Assembly (NCBI RefSeq): GCF_033100795.1
Contig: NZ_JAWLVI010000001.1
Span: 248,001-312,000, forward strand
Direction: 5' to 3'
DNA: 64,000 nucleotides
Origin: Pseudothioclava sp033100795
GTDB lineage: Bacteria; Pseudomonadota; Alphaproteobacteria; Rhodobacterales; Rhodobacteraceae
The notes under the pieces are model-generated. The model made no database searches. It worked only from the letters and a program-made list of their open reading frames with translations, and had not been told where the DNA came from. The position numbers were made by a program, and so were the translations under genes. Positions 15,710 through 25,133 of the stretch are shown piece after piece. Each line of letters opens with the position of its first letter. The first letter of the stretch is position 1.

Positions 15710-16191
15710 CGCGGTGTGCGCATCCGGTCCATCAGGTTGTCCTTCAGCACGAACTGGTGGAACAGCGCGCCGACCACATGCAGCGCCATCAGCGCAAGAA
15801 GTAGCACTTTCAGCACGTTATGGGCCGTGGCTGCGATGTCGACATTGCCAAACCACGCCAGCGAGCCGCTGATCGGCATGAGCAGCATCAGCCCGTAAAG
15901 CGCCAGTTTCGTCACTTTCGCGATCAGGTTTTGCAGGGCGTTGTCACCGATTTCAGCGGGGATACCCAGCTTGGCTTTCAGGCTGAGGCGCCACAGCGTC
16001 AGCAGCAAAACCACCGCGCCGCCCGCGACATGGGCAAGGATCAGCGGGTTGAAGGCGATCTCCTGACCGTCCTTGAAGCTGCGCCAGGCATGGCCGATGG
16101 CATCGCCGAAAACATATTGCTGCGCGATCAGCAGAACCGCGACCCAATGCAGAATGATCTGGGTGCGTGAATATCCGGTGGGGGTGGGCAT
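15706..16191 (-). CDS. Cytochrome b561
   Basis: 161 residues with four transmembrane segments. Histidines suited to b-type heme ligation lie in ILHWVAVLLIA, LAHVAGGAVVLLL, TAHNVLKVLLLAL and ALHVVGALFHQF. Members of the YodB/CybB group move electrons between quinol and other carriers in the inner membrane. The gene is divergent from a TetR regulator, with an 87-bp intergenic region holding a perfect palindrome. Confidence 0.93.
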   Translation of the reverse strand: MPTPTGYSRTQIILHWVAVLLIAQQYVFGDAIGHAWRSFKDGQEIAFNPLILAHVAGGAVVLLLTLWRLSLKAKLGIPAEIGDNALQNLIAKVTKLALYGLMLLMPISGSLAWFGNVDIAATAHNVLKVLLLALMALHVVGALFHQFVLKDNLMDRMRTPR

Positions 16192-16246
16192 CGGAGCGAC
16201 TCCTTTTGGTAATACACTTTGGCTTGTGAGATAGCGCAGGTGATGA

Positions 16247-16266
16247 TAGTTATCAATGGATAACTA
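16247..16266. promoter_or_regulatory. Perfect palindrome between cytochrome b561 and tetR genes
   Basis: Arms TAGTTATC (16247-16254) and GATAACTA (16259-16266) with a 4-bp centre AATG lie 12 bp before the TetR start. Size and symmetry fit a TetR-family operator controlling both divergent genes. Confidence 0.65.
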
Positions 16267-16278
16267 AAGGGGCAACAC

Positions 16279-16872
16279 ATGGCCAAACGCATGTCAGCCG
16301 AAAACCGCAAGGCCAAGATTATCTCGGCGGTGCTGGCGCTTGCCGATGAGATCGGGCCGGACCGGCTGACGACGAATGACGTGGCGCATCGGGTCGGCAT
16401 CACTCAGCCCGCGATTTTTCGCCACTTCCCGACGAAGGCCGATTTGTGGCTGGCGGTTGCGGCGGATGTCAGCGCGCGGCTCCATGCGGAGTGGGAGGCG
16501 GTAGCGGCGGCGCAGCCCGACCCGCAGGCGCGGTTGCGCGCCTTGGTCGAGGCGCAATTCCGTGTGATCCATGCCTCGCCCGCGCTGCCGCTGATCCTGC
16601 ATTCGCGCGAGTTGAACGTCGAGAATCCGGGGCTGCGCGACGCGGTGCAGGGGGTGATGCACGCCTATCAGGCGCATCTGGTCGCGACCCTTTCAGCGCT
16701 GCGCGACGTTGGAGCGTTGCGCGCGGATCTGCCGGTCGAGGATGCGGCGGTTCTGCTGATTTCACTGGTGCAGGGGATGGCGATCCGCTGGAGCCTTGGT
16801 GGGCGGCGGGTGGATTTGCTGCCCGAGGGGATGCGGCTTTTCGATCAGCAATTGCGGCTGTTTGCCGCCTGA
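16279..16872 (+). CDS. TetR/AcrR-family transcriptional regulator
   Basis: 197 residues. The N-terminal helix-turn-helix covers about residues 10-55 (TTNDVAHRVGITQPAIFRHF, followed by PTKADLW). The rest is a helical ligand-binding domain. These proteins repress neighbouring genes until a small molecule binds. The most direct target candidate is the divergent cytochrome b561 gene together with its own promoter. Ligand unknown. Confidence 0.92.
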   Translation: MAKRMSAENRKAKIISAVLALADEIGPDRLTTNDVAHRVGITQPAIFRHFPTKADLWLAVAADVSARLHAEWEAVAAAQPDPQARLRALVEAQFRVIHASPALPLILHSRELNVENPGLRDAVQGVMHAYQAHLVATLSALRDVGALRADLPVEDAAVLLISLVQGMAIRWSLGGRRVDLLPEGMRLFDQQLRLFAA

Positions 16873-16886
16873 CCGAGGCACAAAGG

Positions 16887-16920
16887 AAAACGCCTGCCGA
16901 TTCTAGCGGCAGGCGTTTTT
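16887..16920. terminator. Bidirectional intrinsic terminator
   Basis: Stem CGCCTGCCG / CGGCAGGCG (16891-16899, 16907-16915) with loop ATTCTAG, flanked by AAAA before and TTTTT after. It serves both tetR and the convergent helicase gene. Confidence 0.92.
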
Positions 16921-16924
16921 GATG

Positions 16925-18475
16925 TCAGGCGTCCGCACTGTCTTCACTTGGTGCGGGAGCCTCGTCGGCGCTGTCCTCCTCGGTCACTTTGACCGAGCGG
17001 AAGGTAATATTCAGGAAGTCCGGCACATGGTCGCCCATGCCGACGACAACCGGATCGCGCCCGTTGCCGCGCCCGCCACGGGGGCCGCGATCCCGGCGCG
17101 GTTGCGGCGCGGGGCGTTCTTCACGCTCGGGCGTCGCAACGAGGGTGGTTTCCGGCTCGGCCACGGCCACCACTTCGGTGACGGAGGGCGTTTCCTCGCG
17201 CTTCGAGGCGCGCTCGCGGTCGCGATCGCGGCCACGGCCCGAACGGCGGCCATCGCGCCCGCGCCCGTTTTTCTTGTCGTCATCGCGCTGGCGCGGGGCG
17301 TTTTTCGCCGCTTCCGACAGTTCGAACCCTTCGGGAGTTTCGCCGCGCGGGATCGGGTTGCCGACAAGGCTTTCGATAGCGGTCAGGTATTTTTCGTCCG
17401 AGGGCGTCGCGATCGAGAAAGCCGCGCCCTTGCGGCCTGCGCGCCCCGTGCGCCCGATGCGGTGGACGTAATCCTCGGCGTGGTTGGGCAGGTCGTAGTT
17501 GAACACATGGCTCACGGTCGGAATATCAAGCCCGCGCGCCGCCACATCCGAGGCGACCAGCACTTGCAGGCTGCCATCGCGGAAGGCGTCCAGCGTGCGC
17601 ATCCGCTGCGACTGGTCCAGATCGCCGTGGATCGGGGCCGCGTTGAAACCGTGCGTTTTCAGCGATTTCGCCACGATGTCCACGTCAACCTTGCGATTGC
17701 AGAACACGATGGCGTTGGTGCAGGCCTCGCCCTCTTGCGCAATCAACGAGCGCAGCAACTCGCGCTTTGCCTTGGCGGTCTGGTCACGCCGCGCGGGCGT
17801 CACCTCGATCAGGCGCTGCGTGATGTTTTCCGAGGTCGTCGCCTGACGGGCCACTTCGATCCGGGTCGGCGTGTGCAGGAAGGTGTTGGTGATGCGCTCG
17901 ATCTCGGGCGCCATCGTGGCCGAGAAGAACAATGTCTGGCGCGTAAACGGCGTGAGCTGGAAGATGCGCTCGATGTCGGGGATGAAGCCCATGTCGAGCA
18001 TCCGGTCGGCCTCGTCCACGACCATGACTTTCACGTCGGTCAGGATCAGTTTGCCGCGCTCGAAATGGTCCAAGAGGCGGCCGGGCGTCGCGATCAGCAC
18101 GTCGACACCCTTGTCGATCAGCTTGTCCTGCTCGCCAAATGACACACCGCCGATGAGCAGCGCCTTGGTCAGTTTGGTATGCTTGGCGTAGACGTCGAAG
18201 TTTTCCGCAACCTGAGCTGCCAGTTCGCGCGTCGGGCACAGGACCAGCGAGCGTGGCATCCGCGCGCGGGCGCGGCCACGGGCCAGAAGGGTAATCATCG
18301 GCAGCGTGAAAGAGGCCGTCTTGCCGGTGCCCGTCTGGGCAATCCCGAGCACGTCCTTGCCTTCGAGGGCAGGGGGGATGGCGCCCGCCTGAATCGGCGT
18401 CGGCGTCTCGTAACCCGCTTCTTCAATGGCTTTCAGAACCTTGGGATTAAGGTTGAGGTCGGAAAATTTGGTCAT
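16925..18475 (-). CDS. DEAD-box RNA helicase (RhlE-like)
   Basis: 516 residues from ATG at 18475. The core helicase has the Q motif PTPIQ, Walker A AQTGTGKT (about 46-53), PTRELA, TPGRL, VDEADRMLDMGF, FSATM, ARGLDIP and HRIGRTGRAGRKG in order. After about residue 370 comes a low-complexity tail rich in Arg, Gly and Asp, ending in a short acidic segment; such tails bind RNA. It probably unwinds structured RNA in ribosome assembly or mRNA decay. A longer frame to 18946 lacks similarity upstream of MTKFSD and is not used. Confidence 0.94.
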   Translation of the reverse strand: MTKFSDLNLNPKVLKAIEEAGYETPTPIQAGAIPPALEGKDVLGIAQTGTGKTASFTLPMITLLARGRARARMPRSLVLCPTRELAAQVAENFDVYAKHTKLTKALLIGGVSFGEQDKLIDKGVDVLIATPGRLLDHFERGKLILTDVKVMVVDEADRMLDMGFIPDIERIFQLTPFTRQTLFFSATMAPEIERITNTFLHTPTRIEVARQATTSENITQRLIEVTPARRDQTAKAKRELLRSLIAQEGEACTNAIVFCNRKVDVDIVAKSLKTHGFNAAPIHGDLDQSQRMRTLDAFRDGSLQVLVASDVAARGLDIPTVSHVFNYDLPNHAEDYVHRIGRTGRAGRKGAAFSIATPSDEKYLTAIESLVGNPIPRGETPEGFELSEAAKNAPRQRDDDKKNGRGRDGRRSGRGRDRDRERASKREETPSVTEVVAVAEPETTLVATPEREERPAPQPRRDRGPRGGRGNGRDPVVVGMGDHVPDFLNITFRSVKVTEEDSADEAPAPSEDSADA

Positions 18476-18691
18476 GTGCGTCCTGTGTGGCGGCGTCGGG
18501 CCGCGGGGGTTCCAAGGGACGCAAGGTTTCGGGCGCCCCGTTAAGCCGCCGGATTGCGGTGCGCGTGACCTACTGCATTGCGACAAAAACGTCAATAAAC
18601 CCGTGCGTTCGCGCTTTTGGGGGCGCCATGTAGGGGTTGCGTCCGGGCGCGGATGCTGCCTTCCTGCGGGTGTGGTAACGAGGGGGCATGG

Positions 18692-20500
18692 ATGATGGCG
18701 ACAGTTCAAGCGCTTGATCCGGTGGCGGCATTTGCGTTTGTGGGGCTGTGCGGGGTGGGGGCGCAGTGGCTTGCGTGGCGTCTTAGGCTGCCTGCGATTG
18801 TGCTGATGCTGGCGGTGGGATTGCTGGTCGGGCCGGTGACGGGGCTGTTCGTTCCTGCGCGCGACATTGGGGCGCTGACGGGGCCGCTGATCTCGCTGGC
18901 GGTGGCGGTGATCCTGTTCGAGGGCGGGCTGTCGCTGGACCTGCACCGGCTGGGGGATGCGAAAGAGGGCGTGATGCGCCTTGTGGTGATTGGCGCGCCG
19001 CTTGGTTGGCTGACTTCGACGCTGGTGCTGGTTTATGTCGCGGGGCTAAGCTGGGCTTCGGCGGCGGTTTTTGGCGGCATTATGATTGTGACAGGGCCGA
19101 CCGTGATTGCGCCTTTGCTGCGCTCGGCGCGGCTGGCGCGGCGGCCTGCGCAGCTGCTGCAATGGGAGGCAATCGTCAACGATCCGATTGGCGCCTTGGC
19201 CGCCGTGCTGGCCTTCGAGGTCGTGCTGGTTTTGCACGCGGGGCACACGCTTGGATCGGCGCTGCTGGATCTGGCGCTTGGGATCGGGTTTGCGGCGGTG
19301 CTTGGGCTGATAGCGGGGTTTGGCACGGCCTGGGCCTTCAGGCGCGCCCGCGTGCCCGAGTTCATGAAGGTGCCGGTTCTGTTTGTGGCGCTGCTGGTGG
19401 TCTTTGCGCTGGCCGATCATGTGCTGCATGAAAGCGGGCTTCTGGCGGTGACGGTGATGGGGCTGGTGATTGCTAATGCCGATCTGCCCTCGATGACCGA
19501 GCTGCGCCGGTTCAAGGAACATGCAACCGTGCTGCTGGTGTCGGGGGTGTTTATCCTGCTGGCGGCGGAGCTATCGGTTGCGCAATTGCGCACGCTCGAC
19601 TGGCGCGCGCTTGGTTTTGTGGCGGCGATTGTTCTGATCGCGCGGCCTGTAACGGTGCTGGTGTCGCTGATGCGCTCCAGGCTGCCGATGCGCGAACGTC
19701 TGTTTATCGCGCTGACCGGCCCGCGGGGCGTTGTGCTGGTGGCGGTGGCGGGGCTGTTTGGCCAGCGTCTGGCCGAAGCTGGCATTGCGGATGGCGCGCG
19801 GATCGGGCCTTTGGCCTTTGCGCTGGTGCTGGTGACGGTGGTCTTGCACGGGTTCTCGCTGGCGCCGCTTGGGCGCGCGCTTGGGTTGGCGTCCAAGGCT
19901 GCGCCGGGGTTGCTGATCGTGGGTGGCTCGCGCTTCACCACGGGGCTGGGGGTCGCGCTGAAAGAGGCGGGTGTTCCCGTCTTGCTCAGCGACCCGAACC
20001 ACGCGCATCTGATCCGCCCGCGCGCGGCGGGAGTAGATACGTTTTACGGCGACATTCTGGGCGAGGCGGCCGAGGATATGGTCGCGCTGATCACCTATGG
20101 CACCGTCCTCGCCGCGACCGATAATGACGCCTACAACACGCTGGTCGCCACCGATTTCGGCCCCGAAATCGGGCGCGAGGCCGTCTGGCAGGTTGCCCGC
20201 GCCCGCGACGACCGCCCGCGCCATGCTTTGCCCACGCAACTGGGCGGGCGTCCCTTTGGCGGCGGGCTGACCTTTGACCAGCTTGAGGCGCGGGTTGTCG
20301 AGGGCTGGCGCTTTGGGGTTACGGGCCTGTCCGGGGAATACACCGCCGAGACATGGGCCGCCGAACGCCCGCTGGCGGTCCCCGTTTTGCGGATCAAACC
20401 CGATGGCGCGCTGCGTTTCGTTCGCGACCGCGAGAGCCTGCGGGCCGAGGCTGGCGCGCGCATCGTCGCGCTTTTGCCGCCCAAAACGGCGGCGGGCTAG
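18692..20500 (+). CDS. Cation:proton antiporter with C-terminal TrkA-N-like domain
   Basis: 602 residues from ATG at 18692 (GAGGGG upstream). About the first 390 residues are hydrophobic, with around twelve membrane segments of the Na+/H+ exchanger (CPA1) fold, including FEGGLSLDL and TGPTVIAPLL and the loop TGPRGVVLVAVAG. The C-terminus is cytoplasmic and begins with a nucleotide-binding-like GLLIVGGSRFTTGLGVAL stretch typical of TrkA-N/KefB regulatory domains. Exchange of Na+ or K+ for protons is likely; ion choice is not decidable. It is divergent from the helicase, with 216 bp between starts, where nothing else is seen. Confidence 0.9.
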   Translation: MMATVQALDPVAAFAFVGLCGVGAQWLAWRLRLPAIVLMLAVGLLVGPVTGLFVPARDIGALTGPLISLAVAVILFEGGLSLDLHRLGDAKEGVMRLVVIGAPLGWLTSTLVLVYVAGLSWASAAVFGGIMIVTGPTVIAPLLRSARLARRPAQLLQWEAIVNDPIGALAAVLAFEVVLVLHAGHTLGSALLDLALGIGFAAVLGLIAGFGTAWAFRRARVPEFMKVPVLFVALLVVFALADHVLHESGLLAVTVMGLVIANADLPSMTELRRFKEHATVLLVSGVFILLAAELSVAQLRTLDWRALGFVAAIVLIARPVTVLVSLMRSRLPMRERLFIALTGPRGVVLVAVAGLFGQRLAEAGIADGARIGPLAFALVLVTVVLHGFSLAPLGRALGLASKAAPGLLIVGGSRFTTGLGVALKEAGVPVLLSDPNHAHLIRPRAAGVDTFYGDILGEAAEDMVALITYGTVLAATDNDAYNTLVATDFGPEIGREAVWQVARARDDRPRHALPTQLGGRPFGGGLTFDQLEARVVEGWRFGVTGLSGEYTAETWAAERPLAVPVLRIKPDGALRFVRDRESLRAEAGARIVALLPPKTAAG

Positions 20501-20571
20501 GGCGCGCCGCCATCCCTGTTGACGCCGCGCGCCCGCTCTGGCAGGGAGGCGGCAACAAAGGATCCTGACCT

Positions 20572-22317
20572 ATGAACCTGTTTGCTGATATCCGCGACGC
20601 GGTCCTTACCGCTTTGAATGACCTTGTGGCCGAAGGCGCGCTGCCTGCGGGCCTCGACTATTCGAACGTGGCGGTTGAGCCTCCGCGCGACGCGCTGCAC
20701 GGCGATATGGCCACCAATGCCGCGATGGTGCTGGCGAAGCCCGCAGGCGCCAAGCCGCGTGATATTGCCGAGGCACTGGCTGCGAAGCTGGCGGCTGACG
20801 CGCGCATCACCAGCGCCGAGGTGGCGGGGCCGGGGTTCCTCAACCTGCGTCTTGATCCGGCTGTCTGGGCCGATGTGACCCGTGCGGCGCTGGCTGCGGG
20901 CAAGGATTTTGGCCGTGCCGCGCTTGGCGCGGGCGTGAAGGTCAATGTGGAATATGTCTCGGCCAACCCGACGGGACCGATGCATGTCGGCCATACGCGC
21001 GGCGCGGTCTTTGGCGATGCGCTGGCGTCGCTTCTGGATTTCGCGGGCTACGATGTGACGCGCGAGTATTACATCAATGACGGTGGTGCGCAGGTCAACG
21101 TGCTGGCGCGCTCGGCGTTTGAGCGTTACCGCGAGGCCAACGGTCTGGAGCCGGAAATCCGCGAAGGGCTGTATCCCGGCGATTACCTGATCCCCGTGGG
21201 CGAGGCGCTGAAGGCGAAATACGGGCAAAGCCTCCTGGACAAGCCCGAAGAGGACTGGCTGGCCGATGTGCGCGAATTCGCGACCGAAGCCATGATGGAC
21301 ATGATCCGCGAGGATCTGGCGCTTCTGGGCGTGAAGATGGATGTCTTCTATTCCGAGAAGTCGCTTTATGGCACGGGCCAGATCGAGGCCGCGTTGAAGC
21401 GTCTTGAAGACCTTGGCCTGATCTACGAAGGTGTCCTTGAGCCGCCGAAAGGCAAGCTGCCCGAGGATTGGGAAGAGCGCGAGCAGACGCTGTTCAAATC
21501 GACCCAGTTTGGCGATGACGTCGATCGTCCGGTGAAGAAATCGGACGGTGCCTGGACCTATTTCGCACCCGACATCGCCTATCACTGGACCAAGGTCGAG
21601 CGCGGCTTTGACATGCTGATCGACGTTTTCGGCGCCGATCACGGTGGTTACGTCAAGCGGATGAAGGCCGCGGTTGCCGCGCTGTCCGAGAACCGCGTGC
21701 CGCTTGACATCAAGCTGATCCAGCTGGTCAAGCTGTTCAAGAACGGCGAGCCCTTCAAAATGTCGAAACGCGCGGGCACCTTTGTTACCCTGCGCGATGT
21801 GGTCGAGCAGGCGGGCGCCGATGTGACGCGCTTCCACATGCTGACGCGCAAGAACGACGCGCCGCTGGATTTCGACTTCGACAAGGTGCTTGAGCAATCC
21901 AAGGACAACCCCGTGTTCTATGTGCAATACGCACATGCGCGGGTGTGTTCGGTTCTGCGCAAGGCGACCGAGGCGGGCTGGGATATGTCGGATGCTCGTT
22001 TGGCCTCGGCGGATCTGTCGGGCAATACCCACGAGGCAGAGCTTGCGCTGGCCAAGAAGGTTGCCGAATGGCCGCGCCACGTCGAAATCGCGGCCCGCGC
22101 GAACGAGCCGCACCGGATCGCGTTCTTCCTCTATGAAATCGCGTCGGATCTGCACGCGCTGTGGAACCGTGGCAACGAGGAAACATCGCTGCGCTTCTAC
22201 CAAGAGGGGGATGAGGCCGCCTCATCGGCGAAAATCGCCCTCGCACGCGCCTGCGCCGTTGTTATTTCCGCAGGTCTTGGTATTCTGGGCGTAACTCCGG
22301 CAGAAGAGATGCGCTAA
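20572..22317 (+). CDS. argS: Arginyl-tRNA synthetase
   Basis: 581 residues, normal for ArgRS. Class I signatures are present: the HIGH-type motif HVGHTRGA in ANPTGPMHVGHTRGA and the KMSK motif in FKMSKRAGT. The N-terminal additional domain precedes them, and the C-terminus is the helical anticodon-binding domain with VQYAHARVCSVLRKA. First gene of the argS - SPOR - nagZ - scpA - scpB - 68-aa run. Confidence 0.97.
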   Translation: MNLFADIRDAVLTALNDLVAEGALPAGLDYSNVAVEPPRDALHGDMATNAAMVLAKPAGAKPRDIAEALAAKLAADARITSAEVAGPGFLNLRLDPAVWADVTRAALAAGKDFGRAALGAGVKVNVEYVSANPTGPMHVGHTRGAVFGDALASLLDFAGYDVTREYYINDGGAQVNVLARSAFERYREANGLEPEIREGLYPGDYLIPVGEALKAKYGQSLLDKPEEDWLADVREFATEAMMDMIREDLALLGVKMDVFYSEKSLYGTGQIEAALKRLEDLGLIYEGVLEPPKGKLPEDWEEREQTLFKSTQFGDDVDRPVKKSDGAWTYFAPDIAYHWTKVERGFDMLIDVFGADHGGYVKRMKAAVAALSENRVPLDIKLIQLVKLFKNGEPFKMSKRAGTFVTLRDVVEQAGADVTRFHMLTRKNDAPLDFDFDKVLEQSKDNPVFYVQYAHARVCSVLRKATEAGWDMSDARLASADLSGNTHEAELALAKKVAEWPRHVEIAARANEPHRIAFFLYEIASDLHALWNRGNEETSLRFYQEGDEAASSAKIALARACAVVISAGLGILGVTPAEEMR

Positions 22318-22373
22318 AGCGCGCCGCGCCGGACCCGAGGCAGACAAGCCGGAGAACCGGCGGCGAGGCAGAT

Positions 22374-23348
22374 ATGGCGAGCATCAATTACCGCACCGGC
22401 GGGGGCTATGGCTATGAGGGCGCATCCGCGCCCCATCAGCATTTCGGTCATCCGCAATACGCAGAGCAGGCGCCCCATGGCGCGCCGCCTGTGCCGATGC
22501 AGCGCTGGATCAATCTTGCGGGCGCGGCAACGTCGGTCGCGCTGATGCTGGGGCTGGTGGTCTGGGGCTACAAGCTGGCTGTGCGCGATATTTCGGGGGT
22601 GCCGGTGGTGCGCGCCGCCGAAGGGCCGGCGCGGATTGCGCCTGCCGATCCGGGCGGTGAATTCGCGCAGCATGTGGGCTTTTCCGTCAATGATGTCGCC
22701 GGAACCGGAACGGCTGCGGCTGCGCCCGATCAGGTGGTGCTTGCGCCCGAAGCGATGGGGCTGAGTGACGAAGATCTGCCGATGGGTGTCATGGGGCTGA
22801 TCGCAAATTCGCGTCCGGCTGTTGACGAGGCTTTGGTCGAGGCGGCAAGCGATGCGCCGATCGAGGTGGCCTATACCGTGCCTGCCACCGAAGAGGATGT
22901 GCTGACTGCCAAGGCCCCTGATGCGGGGGCGCCCAACGTTGTCGCGACCTCTGTGCCGGGTGTGACGGTCTCTCCCTTCCCGCTGCCGCATCCGCGCCGC
23001 GATCTGGCGGCCGAGGCGGCTGCGCTGGCGGTTGCTGCTGCAATGGGCGGCGGGTCGGTCGGCGGTTCGATCGACGTTGACCCGACCACGCTGGCGGCTG
23101 GCACGCGCCTTGTGCAGCTTGGCGCCTTCGATACGCCTGACGATGCCAAGGCCGAATGGACCCGTGTCGCCGCGCGCTTTGACGCGCTGATGAACGGCAA
23201 AAAACGGATCATCCAGGAGGCCGCTTCGGGTGGGCGCACCTTCTACCGGCTGCGCGTCGAGGGCTTTGCCGATGTCTCGGATGCGCGTCGTTTCTGTGCC
23301 GCGCTTCAGGCCGAGCGGACCAACTGTATTCCGGCTCAGGTGCGCTAA
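22374..23348 (+). CDS. SPOR-domain membrane protein
   Basis: 324 residues. A cytoplasmic N-terminus rich in Gly, Tyr, His and Pro (1-45) is followed by one membrane segment (about 47-67), a long Ala/Pro/Val-rich periplasmic linker and a C-terminal SPOR domain (about 240-322: RLVQLGAFDTPDDAKAEW, then FYRLRVEGFADVSDARRFC). SPOR domains bind denuded peptidoglycan strands at division septa. The position between argS and nagZ fits a cell-wall or division role. Confidence 0.88.
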   Translation: MASINYRTGGGYGYEGASAPHQHFGHPQYAEQAPHGAPPVPMQRWINLAGAATSVALMLGLVVWGYKLAVRDISGVPVVRAAEGPARIAPADPGGEFAQHVGFSVNDVAGTGTAAAAPDQVVLAPEAMGLSDEDLPMGVMGLIANSRPAVDEALVEAASDAPIEVAYTVPATEEDVLTAKAPDAGAPNVVATSVPGVTVSPFPLPHPRRDLAAEAAALAVAAAMGGGSVGGSIDVDPTTLAAGTRLVQLGAFDTPDDAKAEWTRVAARFDALMNGKKRIIQEAASGGRTFYRLRVEGFADVSDARRFCAALQAERTNCIPAQVR

Positions 23349-23351
23349 GCT

Positions 23352-24338
23352 ATGGCGCAAGGGGCCGCGATTTTCGGCTGCGAGGGGCTGGAGCTGACCC
23401 CGCGAGAGGCCGCGTTTTTCCGCGAGGCGAACCCTTGGGGGTTTATCCTTTTTGCCAGAAATATCGATAATCCCCAACAGGTTGCGCGCCTTACTTCATC
23501 CTTACGTGAGGCTGTGGGGCGGGACGCGCCCGTTCTGATCGACCAAGAGGGTGGCCGCGTCCAGCGGATGCGCGCGCCCCATTGGCGCGAGTGGTTGCCG
23601 CCCTTGGAGCAACTGACCGCAGCGGGGGATCTGGGGACGCGGGCGCTTTGGCTGCGCTACCGGATTATTGCTGATGAGTTGCGCGCGGTCGGCATTGATG
23701 TGAACTGCGCACCCACCTGCGATATAGCGGGGCCGCTGACCCATCCGTTTTTGCAAAACCGCTGTTTCGGCACCAAGCCCGAGGTGGTGATTGACGCGGC
23801 CCGCGCCAGTGCCGAAGGATTACTGGCGGGCGGCGTTCTGCCCATCATCAAGCATATCCCCGGCCACGGGCGCGCCACCGCCGACAGCCACAAGAACCTG
23901 CCGGTGGTCGAGGCCACCCATGCCGAGCTGTCCGCCAGTGATTTCGCGCCCTTCAAGGCGTTGGCCGATCTGCCGATGGGCATGACCGCGCATATCCGCT
24001 TTACCGCACTGGATGATGCGCCCGCGACGCAAAGCGCGCGGATGATCGGGCTGATCCGCGACGAGATCGGCTTTGACGGGCTGTTGATGACCGATGACAT
24101 CTCGATGGAGGCGCTCTCGGGCGATCTGACCTCGCGCACGCGGGCCTCGTTGGCGGCGGGCTGCGATCTGGTTTTGCACTGCAACGGTGAATTGCCCGAG
24201 ATGGAGGCCATCGTGGCCGAGGCGGGCCAGATGGGGCAGGCGGCGCAAATCCGCGCGGATCGTGCGCTTGCCCTACGCAAACCGCCCGAAACCATTGACA
24301 TAGCGGCGCTTGAGGCCGAACTTGGGGCCTGTCGCTAA
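23352..24338 (+). CDS. nagZ: Beta-N-acetylhexosaminidase (glycoside hydrolase family 3)
   Basis: 328 residues. It removes N-acetylglucosamine from muropeptide fragments during cell-wall recycling in the cytoplasm. The diagnostic KHIPGHGRATADSHKNLP segment (about 168-185) holds the catalytic Asp/His loop, and LMTDDISMEAL supplies the nucleophilic Asp. There is no signal peptide. It starts 4 bp after the SPOR gene stop. anmK, acting in the same recycling route, lies at 53.4 kb. Confidence 0.95.
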   Translation: MAQGAAIFGCEGLELTPREAAFFREANPWGFILFARNIDNPQQVARLTSSLREAVGRDAPVLIDQEGGRVQRMRAPHWREWLPPLEQLTAAGDLGTRALWLRYRIIADELRAVGIDVNCAPTCDIAGPLTHPFLQNRCFGTKPEVVIDAARASAEGLLAGGVLPIIKHIPGHGRATADSHKNLPVVEATHAELSASDFAPFKALADLPMGMTAHIRFTALDDAPATQSARMIGLIRDEIGFDGLLMTDDISMEALSGDLTSRTRASLAAGCDLVLHCNGELPEMEAIVAEAGQMGQAAQIRADRALALRKPPETIDIAALEAELGACR

Positions 24339-24350
24339 GCGCGAGGAGCC

Positions 24351-25133
24351 ATGGCCGAACCCGACACTCTTTTCCAGCCGCAAAGCGTTGCCGAACGGCT
24401 TGAGGCCGAGGCGCTGATTGTCGATGTGGACGGGTTCGAAGGTCCGCTCGATCTGCTGCTGACGCTGTCGCGCACGCAAAAGGTCGATCTACGGCGGATT
24501 TCGGTGCTGCAACTGGCCGAGCAATATCTGGGTTTCGTCGAACGCGCCAAGCAGTTGCGGATCGAATTGGCGGCTGACTATCTGGTGATGGCGGCCTGGC
24601 TGGCGTTCCTGAAATCGCGGCTTCTCTTGCCGCCCGACCCCGAGGCCGACGGCCCCTCGGCCGAGGATATGGCCGCGCACCTGGCGTTTCAGCTTGAGCG
24701 CCTGCAGGCGATGCGCGAGGCGGCGGCACAGCTTATGGCGCGCGACCGGCTGGGGCGCGATGTGTTCGTCCGTGGCCTCTCCGAAGAGGTGCAACGGGTG
24801 CGCAAGATCACCTATACTGCCTCGCTTCTGGACATCATGCAGGCCTATGCCCGCATTCGCACCCGTGACGAGTTCCGCCCCTATGCCTTTGACCGCACAA
24901 ATGTTTTCACGATGGAAGAGGCGCTGGACCGGATGCGCGGGCTGATTGGTTTCGCGGGCGAATGGACCGACATCGTCAGCTATCTGCCCGAGGGCTGGGG
25001 CCGCGACCCGAAACGCCGCCGCTCGGCCACCGCAGCCACTTTTGCCGCCTCTCTGGAACTGGTCAAACAGGGCCAGATCGAGATCCGGCAAAGCGAAACC
25101 TTCTCACCGATCTCGATCCGCAGGAAGCAATGA
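24351..25133 (+). CDS. scpA: Segregation and condensation protein A
   Basis: 260 residues, the kleisin subunit of the SMC-ScpAB condensin that organises and separates chromosomes. The N-terminal FEGPLDLLLTLSRTQKVDL motif (about 27-46) and EQYLGFVERAKQLRIELAAD-type helix are typical. The end overlaps scpB by ATGA, a sign of coupled translation. Confidence 0.94.
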   Translation: MAEPDTLFQPQSVAERLEAEALIVDVDGFEGPLDLLLTLSRTQKVDLRRISVLQLAEQYLGFVERAKQLRIELAADYLVMAAWLAFLKSRLLLPPDPEADGPSAEDMAAHLAFQLERLQAMREAAAQLMARDRLGRDVFVRGLSEEVQRVRKITYTASLLDIMQAYARIRTRDEFRPYAFDRTNVFTMEEALDRMRGLIGFAGEWTDIVSYLPEGWGRDPKRRRSATAATFAASLELVKQGQIEIRQSETFSPISIRRKQ

